Assembly: GCA_031257215.1 (NCBI GenBank)
Contig: JAIRPC010000062.1
Span: forward strand, 1-8,473
DNA: 8,473 nucleotides
Source of the DNA: Eubacteriales Family XIII. Incertae Sedis bacterium
Lineage (GTDB): Bacteria; Bacillota; Clostridia; Peptostreptococcales; Anaerovoracaceae
Direction: 5' to 3'
Position 1 is the first letter of the stretch. Each line of letters begins with the position of its first letter. The notes below the pieces were generated by a model, which saw only the letters and a list, made by a program, of their open reading frames with translations, made no database searches and was not told the DNA's origin. Shown here piece by piece: positions 1 through 5,914 of the stretch. The position numbers and the translations under genes are program-made.

Positions 1-623
1 ATAACAAAGCTGTCCCGCAACGAGAGGGATTCCCTGACGGCGGCCCGCGTGTCGGGGTTGAATACGTATTTTTTCGCGTCGATGGCATCCTGCACTATGG
101 CCACCCCGCCTGGGCCTGCTGCCGCTCTGCCATAGACATAGGCGGCGGCGTCCGCCGAAACCGCGAGCCTGACAGTCGCCAGGCGGTTGATGGTGTTTCT
201 GTTCATGCGCAACAGGATGTGCTTCGCCGCGCTTGGGTTTGATGAGCTGTGGGCGTGGGTGATGCGCTGCCGTACCCCGTGCCGCGCCAGTATGGGCAGG
301 ATGGCGGCGGCGGTGTTGGTCGTGTGTATGTGAACCGTATCATAATAGGGGTGTGCGTCCAGAAATTCCGACCACGCCCTTTGGTAGGCGGCCCTGTTAT
401 GCAGCCTGTATCGCGGGACGTGGTATATCCGCCCGCCTAGCGCCCGTATCTCGTTCTCGAAATAATCCTCGTTCGGCTTGTGCGAGATGAAGTCGAACTG
501 CACCTTCGTTTTGTCAATGGCGTGGTATATGTCCATAGTGCGCACCTCCGCGCCGCCGACGCCAAGGCCGCCGAACACATGGAGGACGCGGACGGGGTTC
601 GCCTGGGAGCTGCCTGCGCGCAT
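1..623 (-). CDS. GT4-family glycosyltransferase, EpsF-like (N-terminal part, truncated by window edge)
   Basis: Only the first 207 residues are in the window; the frame stays open to position 1. I read it directly from the minus strand. The ATG at 623-621 follows the upstream TAA (627-625) after one base, so translation is probably coupled; no clear Shine-Dalgarno site is visible. Residues 11-29 hold a first Rossmann strand and a Gly-rich loop (VLHVFGGLGVGGAE), the usual start of GT-B fold GT4 enzymes. It is followed by a segment like that of Bacillus EpsF proteins (TMDIYHAIDKTKVQFDFIS, 29-47). HIHTTN (98-103) and THAHS (122-126) are typical acceptor-domain motifs of this group. The segment VQDAIDAKKYVFNP (177-190) marks the inter-domain linker. 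The donor-binding domain with the EX7E motif lies beyond the edge. It would add one sugar to a lipid-linked repeat unit at the cytoplasmic face of the membrane. Donor and acceptor cannot be told from sequence. Confidence 0.9.
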   Translation of the reverse strand, partial: MRAGSSQANPVRVLHVFGGLGVGGAEVRTMDIYHAIDKTKVQFDFISHKPNEDYFENEIRALGGRIYHVPRYRLHNRAAYQRAWSEFLDAHPYYDTVHIHTTNTAAAILPILARHGVRQRITHAHSSSNPSAAKHILLRMNRNTINRLATVRLAVSADAAAYVYGRAAAGPGGVAIVQDAIDAKKYVFNPDTRAAVRESLSLRDSFV

Positions 624-624
624 G

Positions 625-1407
625 TTATCCACGCTTCGCCCCCTGGGCTTTCAGCCTGTTGTATAGACCGGCAGCGGTGCGGACGAGCGCGAGATAAAGG
701 CTGAATGCTCCCGATAGCCGCGCCTTGTTTTTTATGCCGCCCTGCCGTGACATTATTTCAGGCACGGACGCCACAAGTCCATGGCTGTCTTTCAGCCACG
801 CTTCAAGCTCGTCGATATCGCCGCCGCCCATAGTGTTCGGGTGCAGTACGCGGGTCGATACCCTTGGCTTTATCGGGAATTTTCTCGATGCGGGTATGTA
901 CGGGATGAACGCCATGCCGCGATATCTGAACAGATCGAAGGACGGGCCGTCGGAGATGAACCCGTAGCGCCCCGACTCGCGGAGTATGTCGATGGTGGTA
1001 TCGTCAAAGGTGTGGTTCGGCGCGAAGAAGCCTTTTGGCTCTATGCCGTGCGCGGACATGGCGGCGTACCCTGTATCGATCAATTCGCGCTGGCGCTCCC
1101 TGGGCAAGCCCTTGAACTCGGTCCGCTCGCCGGGCTTTGCTTCGTCGGAGGGGCTGCCGTCCTCAGATTGGTACAGGTGGTAGCACCCGTGCTGCGCTAT
1201 GCACCAGCCCTTGTCCTCCCAGCGCCGCGCGGTGACGCCCCAAAAATCGGGGTCGCTCTCCCACGCGAACAGCCTGTCCCTGTTATCGGGTATGATCCCT
1301 ACCAAGGGCTTGACCCCGTATTTGTCGAATATCCCCTCGACCCTGTCCCAGTTATCGTGGTTCATGGTGGGGCACGCGTCGTCCAACCTGATTATAATAG
1401 ATGGCAT
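625..1407 (-). CDS. DUF2334 polysaccharide-deacetylase-like protein
   Basis: This is a 260-residue protein of the DUF2334 group (divergent NodB/carbohydrate esterase 4-like fold). The frame opens at a TTG at 1446, but I place the start at ATG 1407-1405, because AGGAGAG lies 5 nt upstream and the conserved N-terminus MPSIIIRLDDACP begins there. Visible motifs: the Asp pair D9-D10 (RLDDACPTM); H73 and H77 in QHGCYH, the HxxxH metal pair; TEFKGLPRERQ (96-106), a DUF2334 hallmark; FFAPNHTFD (127-135); and LHPNTM (188-193). Together these suggest a metal-dependent hydrolase that probably removes acyl groups from a sugar, though the substrate of this family is poorly known. There is no signal peptide, so it should be cytosolic. 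The last 30 residues form an amphipathic, Arg/Lys-ended helix that could touch the membrane. It sits 22 nt after the GNAT gene and 1 nt before a glycosyltransferase, so a role in editing the repeat unit is likely. Confidence 0.85.
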   Translation of the reverse strand: MPSIIIRLDDACPTMNHDNWDRVEGIFDKYGVKPLVGIIPDNRDRLFAWESDPDFWGVTARRWEDKGWCIAQHGCYHLYQSEDGSPSDEAKPGERTEFKGLPRERQRELIDTGYAAMSAHGIEPKGFFAPNHTFDDTTIDILRESGRYGFISDGPSFDLFRYRGMAFIPYIPASRKFPIKPRVSTRVLHPNTMGGGDIDELEAWLKDSHGLVASVPEIMSRQGGIKNKARLSGAFSLYLALVRTAAGLYNRLKAQGAKRG

Positions 1408-1412
1408 ATGTT

Positions 1413-1419
1413 CTCTCCT
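1413..1419 (-). promoter_or_regulatory. Ribosome binding site deciding the DUF2334 start
   Basis: AGGAGAG on the minus strand sits 5 nt before the ATG at 1407-1405. It argues against the upstream in-frame TTG (1446), which lies inside the preceding gene and has no such site. Confidence 0.8.
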
Positions 1420-1429
1420 GTATAAGCAA

Positions 1430-2470
1430 TCATAGGTCTGTTTCAATCCATTGCAAATGCCAGCCCTCCGGCTTTGTCACGCTATCGGGTACGGAGGCGT
1501 TGAGCGGTTTTACAAAATAATAGTGCTCGGATTTTCCGATATTCATTTTCGTGAGATTTTTGAAGCGAAATTCCGCCAGCAGCATTTCGTTCACATATGT
1601 GTCTGTCTGTTGCCATATTACCGCCGCATGCCCGTATCTGCGTATATTATCCAATGCGAGAGCGATATACGCCATGCGGGAGCTGTCGCTGTCAGCGAAG
1701 TCGATATAGTCAACTATATCCATAAATGTAAGATTAATGCCTTTGAATTTTCGCCTGTCCTCCCTTGCGACCATCAGGAGCTTTATATCGCCTCCCTCGC
1801 TCACCTTGACATATCGGTGGCGGTGATATTTGTCGTGGAACTTGAAAGCGTAGAGCTCCGGGCTTCGCCGCATATGGAATTTGTCGCGAATGGAGCCTAT
1901 GGCGGCGTAGTCGCGGGGGGATATGATGTCCATGCCGCCGACTGAAAGCTGTGCCGCCTTTTTCGCCGCCTTTGCCTTTCGGGAGATACCCGATCCCAAA
2001 AAGATGTCGGAAACGGCCTTTGGCGGCGGGCACAGGAGTATGTTGTAGTCGAACACGAATACCTCTGTCCAGCCGTTGCGGACGTGGGCGGTGCGGGATT
2101 TGTTGTTCGGAAAGCCTGTGAGGAAGTCATAACCCTCGTCGCGGAAATAATCCTCCATATTCTGCTGCATGGTCTGGAAAATGCGCTGGCCCTGGTAGTC
2201 GGGATGTACCGCCGCGTCGCAGGACAGAGCCGACCTGTATATCCTGCCGTCGTGTAGGTGTTCGCCCGACATGAAAAACTCTATGCCCACGACCTTTTCG
2301 CCGTCGAACGCGGCCATGCCTGTCACACCGCCGCCCACGGGATTGGTGAAATGCTTGTCGATAATCTTCTCCGCGGTGAAATCGCCCGGCCGCGAGAAAG
2401 CCGTGTTAAGCAGGTCCGCTATGCCCTCCGCGTATTTTTCTTCGCGCCTTATTATTCGATATTCAAGCAT
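1430..2470 (-). CDS. GNAT-family N-acyltransferase of the polysaccharide locus
   Basis: This 346-residue protein is long for the family; a single GNAT domain is about 150-170 residues. The N-terminal half is a recognisable GNAT domain (Acetyltransf_9-like). It has a β-strand with AAFDGEKVVGIEF (53-65), then the acetyl-CoA-binding segment AVHPDYQGQRIFQTM (87-101) with the Q/R-x-x-G-type turn. After that comes GFPNNKSRTAHVRNGW (119-134), which is typical of GNATs in glycan clusters. Residues about 225-335 look like a second, degenerate GNAT-like half without a CoA loop. The protein would transfer an acetyl or other acyl group from acyl-CoA to an amino group, probably on a sugar. The ATG at 2470 has AGGAGG 8 nt upstream. 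The frame overlaps the deacetylase stop by 8 nt, so the two are probably made together. No signal peptide or membrane segment is seen. The acceptor is unknown. Confidence 0.85.
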   Translation of the reverse strand: MLEYRIIRREEKYAEGIADLLNTAFSRPGDFTAEKIIDKHFTNPVGGGVTGMAAFDGEKVVGIEFFMSGEHLHDGRIYRSALSCDAAVHPDYQGQRIFQTMQQNMEDYFRDEGYDFLTGFPNNKSRTAHVRNGWTEVFVFDYNILLCPPPKAVSDIFLGSGISRKAKAAKKAAQLSVGGMDIISPRDYAAIGSIRDKFHMRRSPELYAFKFHDKYHRHRYVKVSEGGDIKLLMVAREDRRKFKGINLTFMDIVDYIDFADSDSSRMAYIALALDNIRRYGHAAVIWQQTDTYVNEMLLAEFRFKNLTKMNIGKSEHYYFVKPLNASVPDSVTKPEGWHLQWIETDL

Positions 2471-3479
2471 TGTCGCATCCTCCTGTACCTCCCTGCCGCG
2501 TATCGAGCATTTCAGAAAGCTCCCTCATGGAACAGCTTTGGAAGCTGTATTCGCCGCGGAGGAGCTTGTAGTGTTCCAGTATGGTGCGTAGGGCGGCGAG
2601 GTTTTCATTCATGTTCGCGCCAAAATTATGCGGATGCCACCATAGATGGTATATCATGCCGTTCCGTGCCGCGTTTGTCATGCTTTTTTTGATGCGCCGC
2701 AGGCGCAGCCGCTCAAACGCTTGCAGCCGTCGCGAATATGGGCGGAGAAATCTGCTGGCAGGTATATTGTAGGGGCGGGCTTTGCCTATATCGCCTATCG
2801 CTGTGCAGTTGTCGCCTGAAACGGAAATATATGAATCTATGAGCCGCACAAGCCGCAGTATTTGCGGGTGCTTCATCAGCCCTCTGCCCGATGTCTCGAA
2901 AAAAGCGTGCGAGGGGTTGCCCCTGTATGAGGCGATGCCCGCCTCTGATAATATTTTCAAATAATTTGGGTTTACCATATTTCGCGGGAAAACAAAGGAA
3001 GCAGGGGCAGGGCACTCACGCTCCATAACCCTTGCCGCCGCCCTGATGTCGTCAGCAAAATCGTTGGCGGTCTGCCCTTCTTCCAGGCAATAGTAATGGG
3101 AGAAGGTGTGGCATCCGACATCATGCCCTGCGGCGGCTATGCTGCGGATCAGGTCAGGTGCAAAAAAGCAATGCTCCATCCCACCGTCGATACCGTCTAT
3201 ATAGCCATCATAGGGCGACAAGCCAGGCGATTTGTAGCGAGGCCGCAGGTCTGGCAGGTTTTCCAGCAGATCGGCTTTGCCGCTGAAAAAAAGCATGCCC
3301 ACTGTCGCAAAGGTGGCATGGATGCCGAACTCGCCGAACAGGTCGATAAGCCTTGGGATAACCTCGCGCACGTTCGCGATATTCGGGGCATACGAATCCC
3401 TCATGCCGGAAATCCTGACGCCCCAAGCCATCTCAAAATCAAGCGAGACAATGAATTTTCCGTTAGATGTTTTCGGCAT
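2463..3479 (-). CDS. NodB-family polysaccharide deacetylase (carbohydrate esterase 4)
   Basis: This 338-residue protein carries the NodB motifs. SLDFEMAWG (residues 12-20) has the catalytic and metal-binding acids D14 and E16. HATFATVG (54-61) is the usual second strand. CHTFSH (123-128) gives the metal-binding H124 and H128. FPRN (164-167) supplies the conserved Arg. YHLWWHPHNFG (278-287) holds the C-terminal catalytic-region His. A metal-dependent amidase that removes N-acetyl groups from amino sugars is the likely activity. There is no signal peptide or N-terminal anchor, unlike peptidoglycan or PNAG deacetylases that act outside the cell, so a cytosolic nucleotide-sugar or lipid-linked substrate is inferred. 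The open frame starts at a TTG (3482), but the adjoining ATG at 3479-3477 is better, with AAAGGA 7 nt upstream. That site lies in the last codons of the AlbA_2 gene, so the two are probably translationally coupled. Confidence 0.9.
   Translation of the reverse strand: MPKTSNGKFIVSLDFEMAWGVRISGMRDSYAPNIANVREVIPRLIDLFGEFGIHATFATVGMLFFSGKADLLENLPDLRPRYKSPGLSPYDGYIDGIDGGMEHCFFAPDLIRSIAAAGHDVGCHTFSHYYCLEEGQTANDFADDIRAAARVMERECPAPASFVFPRNMVNPNYLKILSEAGIASYRGNPSHAFFETSGRGLMKHPQILRLVRLIDSYISVSGDNCTAIGDIGKARPYNIPASRFLRPYSRRLQAFERLRLRRIKKSMTNAARNGMIYHLWWHPHNFGANMNENLAALRTILEHYKLLRGEYSFQSCSMRELSEMLDTRQGGTGGCDNA
2479..2484 (-). promoter_or_regulatory. Ribosome binding site of the GNAT gene
   Basis: AGGAGG, a full-consensus Shine-Dalgarno on the minus strand, lies 8 nt before the ATG at 2470-2468. 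It is embedded in the last codons of the deacetylase gene, consistent with coupled translation. Confidence 0.85.
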
Positions 3480-3483
3480 CAAT

Positions 3484-4857
3484 TTATCCTTTCACAACCC
3501 AAGATCCATTCCTGCGTGCGCCCTCGCGTTCAATTTTCCCATCCTCTATCAATTTTTTTATCTCACGCGAGACAGTACTCCGCGAAACGGAAAGCAGCTT
3601 GGCTAACCCGTCATAAGTTATTGATGGGTTGGCTATAAGAGCTTCCACTAGGAGCGATTCAATGCGTTTGGGATTGGCCGCGCCATTTATAGTTTCAATT
3701 ATAGTGTCACATGGCACTATAAAATTTTTCGTGGGCGGCTGTTTCCTGTTATCAAAGAACGTTACGCTCATTTCCGAATTGGAAGCTTCAAAAATCGGGT
3801 CATCCTTTCCTTCCTCACGGCAAGATGAAATAATCTTTTCAATGCCGCGCCCCCATGATTCGATCAGCCCAGATCGGAAAAAAGTGCCTGCAACTAGTGG
3901 GTTTCTTGGCTGTGACCCATGTCGTGCAAGCAGTTTTTCAACAGTCCACCCGTCAGGAAGCCCGCCGACATTGTAGATGGCAACCTTGTCTTGGTAGACC
4001 CTGATTTGGATGGGGATGCCAGATGAATAGTCCTTGTGGTTTACTGCGTTATGAACAGCTTCGCGCAACGAGGCGCGAGGAACAGGATATGTTTCGACAC
4101 GCTGTGTGCCACGGTAGCTAATCATACCTTTAAAATATTTGAGATATAATGTATCCAATATTTTGTCCGGCATCATGAGAAGCGGCCCGTGGATTTCATC
4201 TTGGTAGATCAAGTCCGCATCATTTTCAAAAAAACCTATTTTCGCATAAGCACCTGGAATCCACTGCTCTGGGTTCTGGTGGAACAGCAAAATGGCAGCG
4301 CGCTTTAAGTAGTCGCGTTCTATGAGCATAAGATTTTGCAACAGGGCATAGTCGCTGATTTCTAAATCCTCCGACGTTAATCGTGTGCTTTCGATAGCCT
4401 TCTTCCTGAAAAAGCGGAAAGCATCCCGCTCAAACTCGCTTTCACTGACGTATGGGACGGGGACGCCATCCCATGTCCTCCCTTGCTTGCGGAGCATGAA
4501 CTCGTCGATTGCGGTTCCTGTTAACTCCTGCGTGGTGCTGCCAGAGCGATAGTAGTATCTGCCATGATATGTTATCGGGTATGGGTAAGGCTTGATGGAG
4601 ATCGAAATGAAATGTTTGCCGTTGCCATCGTGCAAATCGACATCTGCTAGGACGCCAGTAGCAAGACGGATTTTATTCGGAATGTCCTCCATGAGCTTAT
4701 GGGTATCTGCAAGTCCAACAATGTCGCCGCGGTCATTTTTGCCTATTTCAATAACGCCGCCATTTGCGTTAGCAAAAGCTGAAACGGTCTTCATGAACTC
4801 GTCGCGCCATGATTCTTTCCATTCAATATTTTGATTTTCCGCATTGTTTTTTTTCAA
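3484..4857 (-). CDS. AlbA_2 (Schlafen-type) ATPase-like protein with C-terminal helix-turn-helix
   Basis: This is a 457-residue protein if started at TTG 4857. An N-terminal AlbA_2/Schlafen-AlbA DNA-binding domain is shown by NIEWKES (10-16), FANANGGVIEIGKND (28-42) and HGRYYYRSGSTTQEL (98-112). Next is an ATPase-like C-terminal region of the RecG-like/HATPase_c_4 type: LREAVHNAVNHKDYS (264-278), IYNVGGLPDGW (294-304) and RSGLIESWGRGIEKI (328-342). A winged HTH ends the protein (about 411-457, SITYDGLAKLLSVSRSTVSREIKKL). Family members are putative transcription regulators or defence-related proteins; function is mostly unproven. It has no glycan role by sequence, yet it sits 4 nt after the epimerase stop and 4 nt before the deacetylase start. 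GC is lower than in the sugar-nucleotide genes. The open frame extends to an ATG at 4911 inside the epimerase gene. TTG 4857 matches the family's usual N-terminus better, but its RBS is weak, so the start is uncertain. Confidence 0.85.
   Translation of the reverse strand: MKKNNAENQNIEWKESWRDEFMKTVSAFANANGGVIEIGKNDRGDIVGLADTHKLMEDIPNKIRLATGVLADVDLHDGNGKHFISISIKPYPYPITYHGRYYYRSGSTTQELTGTAIDEFMLRKQGRTWDGVPVPYVSESEFERDAFRFFRKKAIESTRLTSEDLEISDYALLQNLMLIERDYLKRAAILLFHQNPEQWIPGAYAKIGFFENDADLIYQDEIHGPLLMMPDKILDTLYLKYFKGMISYRGTQRVETYPVPRASLREAVHNAVNHKDYSSGIPIQIRVYQDKVAIYNVGGLPDGWTVEKLLARHGSQPRNPLVAGTFFRSGLIESWGRGIEKIISSCREEGKDDPIFEASNSEMSVTFFDNRKQPPTKNFIVPCDTIIETINGAANPKRIESLLVEALIANPSITYDGLAKLLSVSRSTVSREIKKLIEDGKIEREGARRNGSWVVKG
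3487..3492 (-). promoter_or_regulatory. Ribosome binding site of the deacetylase gene
   Basis: AAAGGA on the minus strand is 7 nt before the ATG at 3479-3477. It falls in the final codons of the AlbA_2-HTH gene (VKG-stop). The deacetylase therefore depends on this gene's 3' end for its initiation signal. Confidence 0.7.
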
Positions 4858-4861
4858 TTTT

Positions 4862-5914
4862 TTACTCTGCCTCGCCGAGTGCGCTGGCATACCACTCAAT
4901 AACAAGGCCAAGGCCTTCCTCGAAGCTGTACTGCGGGTTGTAGCCCAGCTTTTCGCGCGCCTTTGTGATGTCCGCGTTGCTGTGCAGTATGTCGCCCTGT
5001 CTGGGCGGCTCGAAGCTCGGCTCGATATTCTTTCCGAGCGCGTTCGCTATGGCATAGTATGTGTCGAGCAGGGTTTCGCGGCCGCCATAGGCTATATTGT
5101 ACGCCTCGCCCGCCGCGTCAGGGTCTGCCGCGCAGGCTCTGATATTCGCCTGGACAACGTTGTCGATATATGTGAAGTCGCGGCTCTGCCTGCCGTCCCC
5201 GTAGATGGAGGGCGTTTCGCCCGCCAGCAGCTGCCTGATGAATTTCGGAATGACCGCGGCATATGCCCCGTTCGGATCTTGCCGCCTGCCGAATACGTTG
5301 AAATACCGCAGGCCATAGGTGTCAAGCCCGTACAGCTCCTTGTACAGCCGCCCGTATTCCTCGCAGGTTTTTTTGGTCAACGCATACGGCGAAAGCAGCG
5401 CACCCTCGCCACCTTCCATTTTTGGCAAGGTTTCACTGTCACCGTATACCGACGAGCTTGACGCGTAGACGAATTTTTTCACGCCCGCGTGGCGAGCCGC
5501 TTCCATCATGTTCAGTGTCCCAATAACATTGATGTGTTCGTAGAGTAGCGGCAGCTCAATACTGCGCGGGACGCTCCCCCAAGCCGCCTGGTGCAGCACG
5601 TAGTCCACCCCCTCGCAGGCGTCGCGGCACGTCTGGCAGTCGCGTATGTCCCCTTCGATAAATTCAAAGCTGGCATTGCCGAGAAACGGCCGGATGTTCT
5701 CAATGCTGCCCGTGCTGAGGTCGTCAAGACAGCGGACCTTGTATCCATTGCCGCCGCCCGCGCCCGCGCCGTCGCTCATGTCGCCGTCCGCCCCCGCGCC
5801 GCCCGCGCCCAATATGGCTTCGCAGAGGTTCGAGCCGATAAAGCCCGCGCCCCCCGTTACCAGAAAGCGTGAACCGCTCGGAAGCTCTATGCCGTTAAAG
5901 GGAGAAATATTCAT
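4862..5914 (-). CDS. UDP-N-acetylhexosamine C4-epimerase, WbpP/TviC type
   Basis: This 350-residue short-chain dehydrogenase/reductase should interconvert UDP-GlcNAc and UDP-GalNAc, or the matching uronic acids, in the cytoplasm. It closely follows Pseudomonas WbpP as I recall that sequence: the NAD-binding GxxGxxG at 21-27; VDYVLHQAAWGSVPRSI (103-119), where WbpP has AALGSVPRSI; the Ser run 152-155 plus Y177 and K181 (YALTK) as catalytic triad; and RYFNVFGRRQDPNGAYAAVIPK (203-224), nearly identical in WbpP. RQGDILHSNADITKA appears in the C-terminal domain. Oddity: residues 36-57 are a Gly/Ala/Asp-rich low-complexity insert between the first helix and the second strand of the Rossmann fold, which WbpP lacks. 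The ATG at 5914 overlaps the dehydrogenase stop by 20 nt, so the two steps of one pathway are probably translationally coupled. The exact substrate (neutral or acidic sugar) cannot be settled from sequence. Confidence 0.93.
   Translation of the reverse strand: MNISPFNGIELPSGSRFLVTGGAGFIGSNLCEAILGAGGAGADGDMSDGAGAGGGNGYKVRCLDDLSTGSIENIRPFLGNASFEFIEGDIRDCQTCRDACEGVDYVLHQAAWGSVPRSIELPLLYEHINVIGTLNMMEAARHAGVKKFVYASSSSVYGDSETLPKMEGGEGALLSPYALTKKTCEEYGRLYKELYGLDTYGLRYFNVFGRRQDPNGAYAAVIPKFIRQLLAGETPSIYGDGRQSRDFTYIDNVVQANIRACAADPDAAGEAYNIAYGGRETLLDTYYAIANALGKNIEPSFEPPRQGDILHSNADITKAREKLGYNPQYSFEEGLGLVIEWYASALGEAE
5744..5809 (-). repeat. GC-rich low-complexity segment inside the epimerase gene
   Basis: About 66 bases of mostly GGC, GCG and GCC codons encode a 22-residue Gly/Ala/Asp-rich stretch. 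It is imperfectly repetitive (GAGGAGADGD, then DGAGAGGGNG) and could have grown by replication slippage. It lies between the dinucleotide-binding loop and the second β-strand, where an extended loop is tolerable. Confidence 0.6.

Noticed and set aside
781..1425. 214-codon plus-strand open frame
   Set aside because: Antisense shadow of the DUF2334 gene, which has clear motifs and a ribosome site.
1408..1446. TTG-initiated N-terminal extension of the DUF2334 protein
   Set aside because: The 13 extra codons overlap the GNAT gene's end and lack a ribosome site, while the ATG at 1407 has AGGAGAG at good spacing.
4858..4911. ATG start of the AlbA_2 gene inside the epimerase gene
   Set aside because: It would add 18 non-conserved residues and a 50-nt overlap with no Shine-Dalgarno site; the conserved NIEWKES motif begins after the TTG at 4857.
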